In this document: piece by piece, positions 45,169 to 57,412 of the stretch
Position numbering within the stretch: position 1 is the first letter of the stretch
Layout of the letters: each line of letters opens with the position of its first letter
Translations under genes and position numbers: made by a program
NCBI GenBank assembly: GCA_017591395.1
Contig: WEDG01007423.1
Location: 1-64,000 of the forward strand
From: Schistocephalus solidus
Taxonomy: Eukaryota > Platyhelminthes > Cestoda > Diphyllobothriidea > Diphyllobothriidae
Length of the DNA stretch: 64,000 nucleotides
Reading direction: 5' to 3'
Notes under the pieces: model-generated
Seen by the model: only the letters and a program-made list of their open reading frames with translations
Databases searched by the model: none
What the model was told of the DNA's origin: nothing

Positions 45169-47853
45169 CCCTACCAGCACATGGCCCCGCCAGTAGAGGG
45201 GGCTGAGAGGGGGCCAGATGGGGCCAGAAGGGGCCAATCCCCATCACCTTTCAGGCTTTATTTAAAACATTTTCAGGCTTCTTGTAAAGACAGAAAAAGG
45301 TGTTATTGTTTGAATTTAAGCCGAAATAGGCAATAATTATAAGATAAAATACGGTTTAAGCCTAATAATAAGGTAGTGAGATGAATTTATTTTTGATGTT
45401 TTGTTTAAGTCAGTCATTCAGACGCCATTTTTCTTCTAAGCGCGTGTCTGCCTGCCGAGTGACTTGTACCACTAACCCAAATGTTCTCAAAGCTGCTGAT
45501 ACTCAGGTAGGTTATCCAGAGTTTAAAGATATTTTATAAGATAATTTGCTACCTATTGCCTTTTAACTTTCATGTTAAGTTACATATGCTCGAGTTAAAT
45601 GGGAAGCATTAACGGTAATTTTTTAGCTCACTGAACGTTAAATATGCCCTCATATCATTTAAATATTGTGTTATGCTGTCCATAAAAAGCAACCATGAAG
45701 CGAAAATATTACGGAATCAAGAGGAAAACCGTGTATAAGCGAGTATCGCGGGCGATGCAGGCGTATCATGCCGCAACTGAAGTAGCAGATGGTCCTTCGC
45801 CATCCTCGTCATCAGCGTTATACCCCTCACCGGAGCCTCAAATGCCTGAAATATTTCCCGAGGTTTCACCTGGTATGTTTTCAGGCAATCTTATTTTCAG
45901 TTGGAATGCAGAATCAATAGGGGACACAGAAGAAACAAGTGAATTACAAGGCAGATGTTTTCTAGCTGATTTGCCGGACGTCTGTCAGAAGACGAACATG
46001 TCACTAACAACCGTTAAAACTTTGTCGGATATGCTCCGTCCTTACCATCCAGAGGTTCCGAAGGACCAAAGCACGTTATTGCGTACTCCACGTACTTGCA
46101 TTAACAAGGTCCTGAAGAACGGGAGCTATGTCAACGTGGGCCTTGGGCATGGTTAACTGGATGAGCTGAAACTCCGGAGAGAAACTGAAATTCCTGAGAT
46201 AGGCATCCAGCTGCACATCGATGGGATGAAGTTGTTTAAAGGATCAGGACAATGCCTCTGGCCTATTCTTGCTCGGGTAAACTACCCGGTAGTTGGATGG
46301 CCGTTTGTAGTAGGCGTTTTCTCTGGGTTCGGCAAGCCGGAGCCACTGGATTATTTTTTTGAGTGATTGCATTGATGAATTGAAAGACATTTTGGGAGTT
46401 GGCCTACGGGTTCCCCAAACTGTGGAAATAATGAAAGTTAATTTATCCAATGTGATATGTGACTCTCCAGCTCGCTCATATGTCCGGCAAGTGAAAGCCC
46501 ACAATGGGCACTATGGATGCGACAGGTAAGTCGTTTGGTGAAAGTAATGTAAAAAAACTCTAGAAGCTGTCATGTTGGAATTCCCATCGCTAACCGCATG
46601 ACGTTCCCTGTGTACAGCGGGCGTCTTCGCGACGACGGTTCCTTTCGATCACGCAGGCAGGGGCTCCATCACAGAGGCATATCGCCTTTCGAGGAGTTAC
46701 CTATCGCCATGGTTAGTAGCTTACCAATAGACTACATGCACCTGGTGTGTTTGGGTGTAATGCGGAAGTTACTTTATCAGTGGAGATTGAGTGTGAAGAG
46801 GTTTTCTCCAGCACTCAATGACCTCATCCAAAAATGCAGCCAGTGCTTGATTATGGAATTTTCCCGCAAGTGTAGAACATTAGAGATTCTTGAGTTTTGG
46901 AAGGCTGCTGAATTTCGTCAATTTTTTTGAACATAGGCCCTGTTGTTTTGAAACCCTTTCTTGACCATGACCGTTTTATGCATTTTTTGCAGTTTTCTGT
47001 TGCAGTATATATTTTTTGTCATCCTATTTTACATAAGACCATAACGTTTCCCTAACGTCTGCAGAAGCCATTCACCTAAATACCAGCTTCCACGGATGTT
47101 ATTCACAGAACAGCTATTGACTTGTTCCATGGTGCCAGAGATAGGTACGGTGGCAGATCAAAACGCCGAGAGGCAACAGAGAAGGTAACACTAGTCCATT
47201 GAATTAATCCAGCATATTTATTCAGCATCCGGAATATTCCACTAGTGGTCCAATTTACGGAACAAAGTCTGCGTCCGAAGACATGGTAATAACTCAATGT
47301 ATTTATACCTAGCGCATTTCATGTTTAAACGTTATTAATTTAGTGATATTAATTTTAATCCTGAATATGTGATTTATAACTATTTTCATAATGTTCACCA
47401 CGGTAACCAACATATTTCTTTATTTTAGGAACCACCACTGGATAACAGCAGCCACGTGGACAAACCATGACCAATTTATACTGCGCATGTACAGTGTTAT
47501 TCAAAATTTTTATAATAAACTACTTTGCAAATTTCATCTTCACATATCCTATTTCATGAGTGAATGGGTACATCGCAGGAATGGCTTGAATGGATTCAAA
47601 CGGAAGCCATATTAATTGTATAAAATTGGGCCGTTAATAGAACAATAATTAGGGGGATATCAGAAGTGACCGATTATGATGGGGAATACTATTTGCGGTG
47701 GGCGTTCGATATAAAAAAGGGGCTGCTAATGCGAGAAAATCGTGGGGTCTCGCTGGGCAAATTTTTCCAGTGAGGGGGCCACACCGTCGACTTTGCCCCG
47801 CCTGGCCCCGCCATTTTGCCAGAGGGGGCCAGGCGGGGCTGGTGCTGGTAGGG
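45169..47853 (+). mobile_element. EnSpm/CACTA-like DNA transposon with terminal inverted repeats
   Basis: The left end CCCTACCAGCACATGGCCCCG is matched inverted at the right end (GGGGCTGGTGCTGGTAGGG, ending at 47853): 12 identical bases, a small mismatch, then eight more. GGGGCC-type subterminal repeats lie inside both ends. A dinucleotide TC flanks both sides. The 2,685 bp element encloses a damaged tnp2-type transposase in the sense orientation. Confidence 0.75.
45695..47060 (+). pseudogene. tnp2-type (EnSpm/CACTA) transposase, broken
   Basis: The N-terminus MKRKYYGIKRKTVYKRVSRA is followed by LHIDGMKLFKGSGQCLWPIL, VVGWPFVVGVFSGFGKPEP, VICDSPARSYVRQVKAHNGH, YGCDR, NRMTFP and MVSSLPIDYMHLVCLGVMRK, the usual order in animal tnp2-related transposases. 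A 38-bp GT..AG intron (46526-46563) keeps the frame at YGCDR. Breaks: a TAA at 46154-46156 and frameshifts at seven-T runs 46354-46360 and 46922-46928. After the second, GPVVLKPFLDHDRFMHFLQF resumes. It probably makes no active protein. Confidence 0.8.
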
Positions 47854-48519
47854 TCGCTATTTGTGCTAATTGCCCTTTAATATGGCAATAAATAAATAAA
47901 TGAATAAATTATTTAACCCAAACAACTCTGTTTTTTAATTTGAGATACGAAGAGAGATAAAAATAAATAATACACATTAAAGACCGCAGGTTACATGAGC
48001 GTTATCCTGACATGAATAATTTTGCCGAAATTGGAACATAGTCAAATGGCCAAGTGTCCGCTAATCGTGGTAGCAGCATTAAACTGCAAATGAAATTACT
48101 TTTCGAGGACCAGCCTAAGTAATGTTCAGCATTAAATGTACACCATTTTTTATTAAATGCACATATACAATGATACAATGATAACAGTTATAGCGTCATC
48201 AAGGGGAAATGCCTCTAACCCTACAAAATATACAATTAAAAAATTATCGAAAATGAGTTAAAGAATAAAAAGGGGCTTGCATTATTGGAAGGTTAAAACA
48301 ATTAGGAAATTACTACAAACACCAAGAAGGCAGAACACCTGAGCTGAATTTTAGCATTTATTTCATCAATGAGACCGACTTCGTTCAACGCAGGAACGCA
48401 CAGCCTCGAATTCATATAAGAAGAAGAATAAGGGGACAAATTCGTGCGTTAAACGAATCTAAATCTGTGTGTCTGAACCAAATACCGACAACATTTCTGA
48501 TTTGGTAAATTTTCCTTTC
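47854..48519. other. AT-rich stretch between transposon and LINE cluster
   Basis: No gene or element recognised. Confidence 0.4.
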
Positions 48520-48660
48520 GGTTTTCGTCGAGGCATTCTCTTCTTCGATTGGATATTGGGGAATATCTACAGCATACACAGGGTAAGTATAAGAACAAAT
48601 GCATATAAATGTCAGCCATTAATCCTAAAATGCACTCTTTGGAAAGTTTAGAAAATAATA
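48520..48660 (+). mobile_element. CR1-like LINE fragment (RT region), family A
   Basis: FGFRRGILFFDWILGNIYSI is a decayed version of SFNRGILPSDWKSANIYPIH in the larger copy at 49282, the start of the RT domain. It is only about 45 codons. Confidence 0.55.
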
Positions 48661-48910
48661 ATCATAAAGTCATAGTAAAATTCGTGGAAGGACAAAACTT
48701 CCCTGACATTGCTTGACATGGACTTTGATGAGAGTACTCTTGATTGACGAATACGCTTTATTCATTAGAGCAGGAGTTCAGGCTGTTAACTGAAGACACA
48801 AAGTAACGATTTTGCTTAAGCCAAACTAGAGGAAATTCCTTGATAGCATTTCACACCACTGAATGCTATATACAGTCTAAGAATCTGTGGTAGGAGGTAG
48901 GTTGCTTCAT

Positions 48911-48985
48911 AGAAGAAGAAGACGAAGAAGAAGAAGAAGACGAAGAAGATGAAGAAGAAGAAGAAGAAGAAGAAGAAGAAGAAGA
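48911..48985 (+). repeat. (GAA)n microsatellite
   Basis: GAA units interrupted by GAC and GAT. Read on the + strand it encodes an acidic Glu/Asp run in frame with the LINE remnant that follows (CKNEDITENQDKKENLVGFA). Confidence 0.9.
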
Positions 48986-49019
48986 CAGTGGCAGTGTTGA
49001 TAAGTGCAAAAACGAAGAT

Positions 49020-50280
49020 ATTACTGAAAATCAAGATAAAAAGGAAAACTTAGTTGGCTTTGCATCTGTTTTTTACACATGTAGCGGATATTAACCATAC
49101 AGACTTTCCTACAAGTAGTAACGATACCGTAATTGAGGACCTAAAATTCACAGAAGAAGATATAAGGAAGGAACTTCTTGTACTTAATGACGCCAATTCT
49201 CCGGGTCCTGACCAAATACAAGCAAAAGTAAAGAAAAGGCTTGCTAACGAATAATCCAGAACACGCTTTTGTAGTTTCCAGTTGTCCTTCAATCGAGGCA
49301 TCCTCCCCTCTGATTGGAAATCAGCAAATATATACCCTATTCACAAGGGTGGATCCCGAACCAGTGCTAAAGATTATCGACGGGTGAGCCTTACGTGCAT
49401 TTGCTGCAAAAGTGATGGAAAGGATCATCAAAAAGGCCAGCATGAAGTTTCGATGAAACCACTCCTGTTTGACCAATAAGCTCTATTCAATGGAACAATG
49501 GTCCAGGTCATTTGATGAGGACACCAGCGTTGATGTCGTCAACACTGACTTCAAAAAAGCCTTTGATATTGTTCCTCACCGCAGTTTACTCTACAAAGCC
49601 AGAGAATCCGGAATAAGAGGAAAGTTACTCAATTGCATAGAATACATCTTGATAGACCGATCATAGTCCATGTGCATTGGCAATGCGAAATCAATTTCCG
49701 TGCCAGTTGTGAGTGGCGTAACTCAGGGACATTAACTTTTCTTTATCTATGTCAATGATTGTATGAATGGGTTGGACATCAATGAGTCATGTTAACAGAC
49801 GAACTCATGATATGGCCATCAGATGCAGTACTGATAAGCAGACTTTACAAGTAGGACTCAAACGCCTATCTGAATGGTCTGATAAATGTCAGACGTAGTT
49901 AAACTTTGAGAACTGTGTCACACTGTGGCTGAAAACAAAGAAGGCAAGCACGATGGTTGACTCCCACGAATACTTCCTTGACAGAAGTTGCCTCTCAAAT
50001 GTATCCGAACAAAAGGACCTAGGAATCACCATTTTGTCTTCCCTTAAGCCCTCCGCTTAAGGAGCCAGACAGGCAAGAAGGGCATCCAATGTCCTGTTTG
50101 CCATTCAAAGAACTTTCGTAGATATCGATAAGGAAATAGTTGAAACATTTTGCACGAAGTGTATTCATTCACACCTGAAATATGGATTGCAGGAAGGGTG
50201 ACCGTTGCTGAAAAATCGATTACAAGCTGCTGGATAAAGTTCGAGGGAGGGCAAAAGAAATAGTGAAGTGTCTGAATTCT
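49020..50280 (+). mobile_element. CR1-like LINE, family A, RT part
   Basis: Frames in order: LVGFASVFYT; DANSPGPDQIQAK; NRGILPSDWKSANIYPIHKG (RT start); VNTDFKKAFDIVPHRSLLYK (motif A, with the catalytic D in FKKAFD context); SGVTQGH and FFIYVND (motif B and beyond); then decayed thumb sequence to about 50280. At least four frameshifts and several stops. 5'-truncated and followed by a TA repeat. Confidence 0.8.
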
Positions 50281-50285
50281 TTATC

Positions 50286-50305
50286 ATATATATATATATA
50301 TATAT
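50286..50305. repeat. (TA)n microsatellite
   Basis: Ten TA units between two LINE fragments. Confidence 0.9.
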
Positions 50306-50330
50306 TATAGGAAAATAAATTATAAATTAT

Positions 50331-51722
50331 GGCTTCCACTAAAACGTGCTTTTCTGCTGATTATGAAATATCACTTAGAGGATATCAACACTTCAGGAGA
50401 GATGGACCAACGGGAGGAGGATGAGTCATAGTTTATGTCACTTGTAAGCTGACCGCTATGGCTGATGTACATATTCCAGTACGGGATGTGGAACCCGTAA
50501 GTATTACTATGTATGCTTAGTATTCCAGACCACCAACGATATCGGTCACGTGCTGTTCGCCTTATCAGACTTCCGATCAGTAGCTCATTCTCATAACGGA
50601 ACTCCACAAAGCCAGCGAGAAGAAAGGTGTCCTCATTGTTGGCGATTTTAACGCACCCGGTATCGACTGGAAAACATGGACTGCGTAGGGGATGCCAGAT
50701 AACTTCAACCACAAACTACTACAATGGGCAACGGTAAATTTTCTCTGTCCGAATGTCACGTTTGCAAAACGAACGAGAGGGCGTCAACAGGCAAATTTTC
50801 TTGACCTCCTTTTTACCCAAGTTGACGAGAATTTCCTAGACCTACAGGATCGACCACAATTAGGTTCAAGGGATCACATTACGCTTTATTTCGAGTACTC
50901 ACTGTTTTCCGAACCAAATTTGCCTGATAGGTGGGAAAGAAAGATTTTGAAGGGGAAGTTGTCACTTATGAGACGATAAATTTCAGAGGTATCCTGGGAA
51001 ACAGAACCTCATGGTAGAGCCAATAACTATTGACGACTTGCAGCTCTTTATTGATAAGGATTGTTTACCTCAACCATCATCTCAGAAGAAAGACAACCAC
51101 AAACCGAGCAAAATGGATAAACTCAAATTGCAGGCCTCTTTCAAAAAGGTATCGCTTCTGGAGGCAATGCAGACAAGCAGGGTTCGATGATCATTGTAAA
51201 AGTGAGGCTACTAACCTACGAAGGACTTTCGAACTGAGCATATTGCAAAAGTCGTTGGTACACACCAAAATGCTGTTTGGCTACGTACGGAATACAAAGA
51301 GAACTCAGAAAATGATTCATGCCCTTAGGTCTGCAGATAAAACGCTGGAGATCGATGACCAGATTAAAGAATCCCTTCTTTCCAAATTATTTCAGACCGT
51401 CTTCAGCCGAGAGCCTAATTCCTTTGCTGATATTCCACCCGTTTGTCAAGCAATGTTAACCCCTCCTTTTCCGTCTCCTCCTCCTCATCCTTATCCTCCA
51501 AAACGGAGGATCTAGACTTTTCAGGGACTAAAGTTAGGACCGAATTACTCTGTTTAATGACTGCCAAGTCGTCTGGGCCGTATAAAATTCCTGCATTAGC
51601 ACTTATAGAACTTGCTGATGAACTGTGTGGACCACTTCCCTTCATATTATAAATGTTAGTTGAAAAAGGCGAACACCCAGAAGAATTAAAGTGTGCATTC
51701 GTCACCCAAATTTATAAAGGTC
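50331..51722 (+). mobile_element. CR1-like LINE, family A, endonuclease and linker part
   Basis: GVLIVGDFNAPGIDWKTW is the APE-type endonuclease GDFN motif. The domain ends FLDLLFTQVDENF and LGSRDHITLYFEY, with the catalytic SDH seen as SRDH. A linker (GYVRNTKRTQKMIHALRSAD, then EPNSFADIPPVC) leads to SSGPYKIPALALIELADE and FVTQIYKG at the RT start, where homology stops. Several frameshifts and an in-frame stop. Confidence 0.8.
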
Positions 51723-52084
51723 AAACATTAAGTTCGAAGGTGGTTGGTTCGAATACGAAGATAAGTGAATTCTTGCATTTTAAATAGATTTCTTAGTTTC
51801 TTTTCGCAAATATTACCTAGATTATCGATAGTTAATTTGTATTTATAACTCTCAATCAACTGCACACACCTGTGGTTATTGTATTCAACAATAGGTGGAA
51901 ATATACGGTTTTGAACTGTTTCACCCGACATAGCCTCTTAAAAAGTTCTTGCAGATTTAAGTTAAAAGGACGGGATCAAAAGATTAATACTAGAACTAGA
52001 GTTTACCTTTTGTAAGCATACTTAGGTTCCAGCAAAAAAATTGTTTTCAGTTGTTGACATACAAGTTCTCCTGTTGACCAGGCA
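51723..52084. other. Unrecognised stretch between LINE fragments
   Basis: No gene or repeat identified. Confidence 0.35.
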
Positions 52085-52440
52085 GGTCAACCAGTCTTTT
52101 TTGTACCTACACTGCACAAAAGCGTTCAATCAGATCAGAGTGAAATCGTCTTAAACGATCGCCAGTCATCCTCTGGATTCCCCTTGAGCAAAAAATTCCA
52201 TTTCGCGGACATCAGTTCTTTATTACTCGCGTTAAAATTAGCCTTCCATATATTTCTCTTGACTTCCGTTCTCCTATGGCGCTGATAATAAAGTAAGTAA
52301 TCCATCAACAGCGCACTATATTCACTCTTACCGAGGAGTGATATAGAATGCACTTCATCAATCAATGTCATCGTGTGCATAGGAACCACGCATATTATTT
52401 GTGTATCCAGCTTGGACATTTTTAAAACCGTTACCACTTG
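52085..52440 (-). mobile_element. LINE fragment (end of endonuclease plus linker), copy 1
   Basis: On the - strand the frame reads ISLLGKSEYSALLMDYLLYY, TEVKRNIWKANFNASNKELM, WNFLLKGNPEDDWRSFKTIS. GKSEY is a decayed GKSDH endonuclease end. About 80% similar by eye to 56412-56700. Confidence 0.65.
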
Positions 52441-53227
52441 GCTCGTTCTGATCCTGACATTAACGCTGCAACTGCACGCACGTTATTGCTTTCTGGTCAT
52501 CGGGAATTTTTCTTGTGCCGAAATTCCTCACAAAATGACATCAAATTGGAATTTGTTTATCACCTTCGTCGACTCGATAAAACAGTCTCTACACCATTAC
52601 AATTTAAAACCGCTCAGTGAACCAAAAGTGCAAAATCCCTGAAGATATGACTTTATCCAGGATCCTTGACCTCTAAAAACGGCTGAGTCGTTCCTGAATA
52701 TTTTTCCTATATTTTATTGTTTTTTAAAGTGGTTTTGAACGAGTAGGTGCATTTATTGCTCATATTGTTCCTATTGCGGCGTCGTTTGACTTCCATTGGA
52801 AAGTTGCTCGTCTCCATGCTTTTGATTTTTGGCCAATAATCTGTACCCGAAGTCAGGATTCAACGAAATAAGTTGAAATTGGATCACATATTTTCCGTGT
52901 TTATCATGATCAGCCTATAAGTGTTTATAGACATTGCGATGCACACAAAAATCGATATCGGAATCTTTAAAAATTAGCCAACTCAGTTTCATTCGGATCC
53001 TGCCTCCTACAGGCTTCAGAAAACAGTCTCTCACCAGGAAAGGTGTCGACATCAGAAAGGAACAGAATACCACTGTCAAACTCTCTTCAAAGGCCGCATC
53101 GTTCTTTGCTTCATATTAACATTCGATAGTAAATTCGGTTCGGAAAAGTGCTTCTTATTGTGATCAATAAACTATTTGCTTGATAATTTAAGCTGCTCGT
53201 TAAAACTTAATGCATACTCGTAGAGAT

Positions 53228-53375
53228 CTTGTTGGCATGGGCAACGAAAATGTTCACGACCTGACCAAGCGCGAAAATTATTCAACGCTTCGGCCGGGAT
53301 TCGAAACACCAACATCTCGATTAGTGACCGATGCTCTTGGCCGATCGGCCACGCCCGGGAAGCCAACAGACAAAA
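53228..53375 (-). mobile_element. Second tRNA-derived SINE or tRNA-like remnant
   Basis: The reverse complement has GTGGCCGATCGGCCAAGAGC (A-box like) and GGTGTTTCGAATCCCGG (B box) about 35 bases apart, followed by unrelated sequence. It lacks the core of the SINE at 33128, so it is a different family. A true tRNA is unlikely because the arms do not pair well. Confidence 0.5.
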
Positions 53376-53594
53376 AAAGTATATACTCAAAAATAATGAT
53401 CTTTCCTACCTTTGTAAACCGTTTTCGATTTCATGTGACAAAAACTTACCAGAAATACTCAAGTCACTCTCAAAAGACCGATAAGAACCACCAATCAGCA
53501 ATATGGAAGAAAGCAGTGCGCTACTGAACTTTACCAAAAGTAAGCTAAACAGTGTAGGGCTGGCACACTGTATTTAGAATTGAGAATTTAGAAT

Positions 53595-56283
53595 TTATAT
53601 TTTTATTTCATTTTATTTTATTTATTTATTGCCAGTTTACAGGCAAGGTCAAAACAATATACACAGTAGAGGGTCAAGCTGACAGGGAAAAAAATCCTGA
53701 TCGTTGTTTCAGGTGTTTTCAGGAGAAGAAACTGCAGCTTATTGAATAATTAAAGTTCAAGACAGGGAAGCGTTGACACAGGTGCCCGGTGAAGAACTTC
53801 TCCATTCAGTGTTATTGATCCGGTTTTCTGCACCAGCAGGTATGTCGGTGAGCGGCTGTTCGCTGTTGACTGAGAAATAAGCCGATTGAGGTCTGCAGAG
53901 CCAGCAATATTGCCCTCAGCATGAAGTCCGGCACAGGATTCAGAGTCTGTGAACGCCATCAGAACCGAAGAGAACTTCCACAGAGTCAGCACCTAAAAGT
54001 TTTGGAATGTGTCCTGAATGTAGTAAACTAGTGAGAGTTCACGTAAACAAGGGATAGCTTTGCTGAATTTTGATACTTCTGGGTAGCTTATTTCAGATTG
54101 CTATAGCGTTTACCGAAAAACAATTGTCGGTATCTAACTGTGTGTGCCAAAGGAAGAAATAAAAATACATCTCGATGACTGGTGCGCCGAGAGTTGTCGA
54201 GGTGCCTCAGAGATATAAGGGGGTTAAATGTACGACTGTTTAGTAGTTTAAACAGTAAAAAAGTCCCTTCTGTAATCTGCGAAGCCCCAGCGGGTCAAGG
54301 CTTGTAAGCTCACAGCGTTGGTGATAGGACAGGTTTCGGTGATCTGAATAGAAAACTCTTTTTGTAAAGAAGTGCTGGACTGATTCTATCTTCTTTCGTT
54401 CACTAGCGTGCAGAAGACTAAAAAGAAACGAGAAATATTCCAGATTAGGCCTGACATACATTTTATAGAGGATGATTCTAATTTTGACGGTTTTAAAAAT
54501 TTCTGAGAATAAACCCAGTAGTTTGGCGTGCTTTCGAGACAATCAGGGCGCAGTGCTCTGACAGATTAAGACTACTAGAGTATGATATGCCCAGATCCTT
54601 TATAAGTCGGGGCACGTTTAGATCGTGACCGTCTATGCTTAGGTGGGGCTGATGGTTGTCGCCAATAACCATCACAGAGCACTTTTGCCAAGAAAGTGAG
54701 AGGCGCCATGTGCGACACCACTGAGCAAAGGCCTGAAGATCTGTTTTTAAGAGCTCAAGCACGAAGTTGCGATCAACCGGTTTATATCGATAGGCAACTT
54801 TTAAATCGTCAGCGTACATAAATGGCCTACCATACTGAAAACAATCAGGAACATCGTTGACAAAGAGGCAAAATAGAAACAGGCCGAGCACGCTGCCCTG
54901 AATAACTCCGCTCCTCACATGCGTGGGGTTGGAGATAACATCAGAAATTTTAACCCATTGTGCGCGAGCATTCAAATAGGAAAAATATTAAGTTCAGAAG
55001 CTTGTTACCTATGCCACAGGAGGCAAGTTTCAGCAGTAGGAGATCATGGTCAACACGATCAAAAGCCTTAGTGAAATCGAAGTAAACGGTGTAAATTGCA
55101 AAACCGCTGTCTCTAGATTGTAGCACATGATCAAAGAAAGAGAGCTGGCAAGTGTCACAAGACCTTTTTTCGAGAAAAACCATGCTGAGCCACATTAAGT
55201 AGGTTTATTTTTCTCTTAGGTGACTTATCATCTTTTCTTTGATCAAGGACTCGAATATCTTCGAGACTGCTGGTAGTGTATTTATTGGTCTAAAGTCGTC
55301 AAATGACGTAGGTCGGCCGTGTTTCGGAATAGGCAGTATGTGCGATTCCTTCCATAAAATAGGAAAGGTTTCAATTTCAAGAGCAAGATTAAATATCTTA
55401 TACAGAAAGGACGGAAATATATCGTTTGCATCCGCCTTTAGAACGCTAACCTGGGACGCCATCTGGTCCTGGACTGTAAGATTAACGAAAACGCCGAATG
55501 GCTACAGTCACGTCCCAGAGGGTAAAAGTTATGGTTTCGAGGACATTACCGGTCCAAACCCGGATGTTAGGAAAGGGCGCGATGGTATGTTCACTAAACG
55601 TTCTAGACAAGAAAGCATTGAAGCTATCAGCAGTCAACTTAGCGTCAGCTATTGGGTTACCTAAAGCATCTCGAAGTACGGGTTGCTGCGTTTTTCTCTG
55701 CGTTTTTAGTGTGCGCGAAAAAAGCTTCGCAAAATTTAACGAAGGGTTTTCGGCAAAGGTAACCTCATCGGCTTGTCGTTTTTCGTCAGTCAGCCTCTTA
55801 GCCTCTTCAAAGATTTTCTGGATCACGGGCAGGACGGAGGTGTCGTTTTGTAGATGAAAACGACGGGAGAGTCTACGCAGTCTACGGCGGAATGATAAAG
55901 GGAGGTAGACTTCATCCTTGACATGAATTATTTTCTTACGGGGAACAAAACGAGAAATGAGTGGACCTAGAACTTTGTTAAAAGTATCAGTTCAAACATT
56001 CACATCCGAACATACAAAGAAGTTAGTCCAGTCGTGGGAATTTAGGTGTGTTAGCAATTCCCTCATATTTGCTGATCTGAAATCACGAAAAAAGCTATAT
56101 TTTTTGGAAAATGTTTCAGCAGCCTCTAGTTCTAGTGTAGAAAGAACTATAGTATGATCAGAATTCCCAAGTGGATCTAAAGGTGACACTGACGATGGCT
56201 GACAACCTCTACAAAAAATAAGATCAAGTATGGAAAGATCAAGTAGGAAAATCAACTACCTGGTCCCACATGCCAAGGAATCA
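53595..56283 (-). mobile_element. LINE family B, longest copy, with intact YADD motif
   Basis: On the - strand in order: end of endonuclease (LDLIFC...PLGNSDHTIV); linker MIQKIFEEAKRLTDEKRQAD; HILPIPKHGRPTSFDDFRPI (RT start); YTVYFDFTKAFDRVDHDLLL (motif A); GVIQGSVLG (motif B); FMYADDLKVAY (catalytic motif C); DLGISYSSSLNLSEHCALIV; LYKMYVRPNLEYFSFLFSLL. Four or more frame breaks. The 3' tail is TGTAAACTGGCAATAAATA followed by an AT-rich run. Truncated within the endonuclease. Confidence 0.85.
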
Positions 56284-56411
56284 TGACCAGAGTTTTGAGA
56301 TTAGAAGGAGACCTCGATCTCCTATCGGAAATAATAGCAGTGCTAATCATACATGATAAAATTAAAGCACCGAAACACGATGTAAAAGAGCTGAAAAACA
56401 TCAGCCGGCAG
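56284..56411. other. Short unassigned stretch between LINE fragments
   Basis: May be linker sequence of the neighbouring - strand fragment; not resolved. Confidence 0.3.
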
Positions 56412-56700
56412 GTCGACCAGTCTTTTTATACCTTCACTGGACAAAAGCGTTCAATCAGATCTAGTGAAATCGTCTTAAACGATTGCTTGTCATCCTCCGG
56501 ATTAACTTTGAGCAAAAAATCTCATTTTACAGACATCAGTTCTTTCTTCATGGCAGTAAAATCAGCGTTCCATATATTTCGCTTGTCATCCGTTCTCTTC
56601 TGGCGCTGAGAATAAAAGTGAGTAATCTCACAGCAGCACACTATATTCACTCTTACCGAGGGGTGAAATAGAATACACTTCATCAATGTAAGGAAGCACT
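56412..56700 (-). mobile_element. LINE fragment (end of endonuclease plus linker), copy 2
   Basis: Same orientation and content as 52085-52440: the + text shares GCGTTCAATCAGATC, AGTGAAATCGTCTTAAACGA and CTATATTCACTCTTACCGAG. The encoded ISPLGKSEYSVLL resembles the GKSDH end of the endonuclease. Confidence 0.65.
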
Positions 56701-57329
56701 ATGTTTATTATTTTGATCGTACTGGGTTGTATGCTTTGCATTGTAGTTGGCCCCATTGGAAGTTCCTACTTGAGGCTCCACTGAGGAGAGTGCATGATGA
56801 ACATCTTGTTTGACCTGTATAGCTATGTTCTGAAGTTCACGTTTTTGCAAAGGTGTGAGGTCTGCACTTCATGTATGATCGGTTCTATTTTGTGGTACAC
56901 CTGGTAAGCTGGTTGCAAAAGATTTTGAGTCTAAAAGTGAGTTGAGAATAGTTAATAAATGTCCTTATTTATCGATAAAACTTTGCAGATGTAGTATGTC
57001 TGATAGATCTTGTTTATCGATGGTTACTTTTGCGTCAGTCATATATCTGTTATAGGAATATGTGAGGATTTAGAGGGTTTGATGAAAAAAACTTGCGAAA
57101 TAGGATGCAGAAGTACACTTCTTATAAATTAAGATGGTAAATGAGTGGTAAATATCTCAATATCTTCAAATAATACGTAATTTTAACTCATCCTGTAGTT
57201 AAGGATTTTGGGCGATTGTGCGCAGTCGGGCTACAAACAACAATGTGCAAAGCATTGGTATGAGGTATTAGTGCGTTACTGCAAGAATGAGTGGTATTTG
57301 TCAAGCGAATATAAATCCAGTTTATTTTT
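56701..57329. other. Unrecognised stretch
   Basis: AT-rich, frames short, no element recognised. Confidence 0.35.
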
Positions 57330-57412
57330 GAATGTGTCTGTCGTGTCCGTCCGTATAACGTCCTATGGGAGAGTGGTCGAGCTGCCTCAGAGATTTAAGG
57401 GGGTTAAATGTA
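57330..57412 (-). mobile_element. LINE family B fragment in reverse orientation
   Basis: The + text GTCGAGCTGCCTCAGAGAT followed by AAGGGGGTTAAATGTAC matches the + text at 54192-54233, inside the - strand family B copy. It ends abruptly at 57412. Confidence 0.6.
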
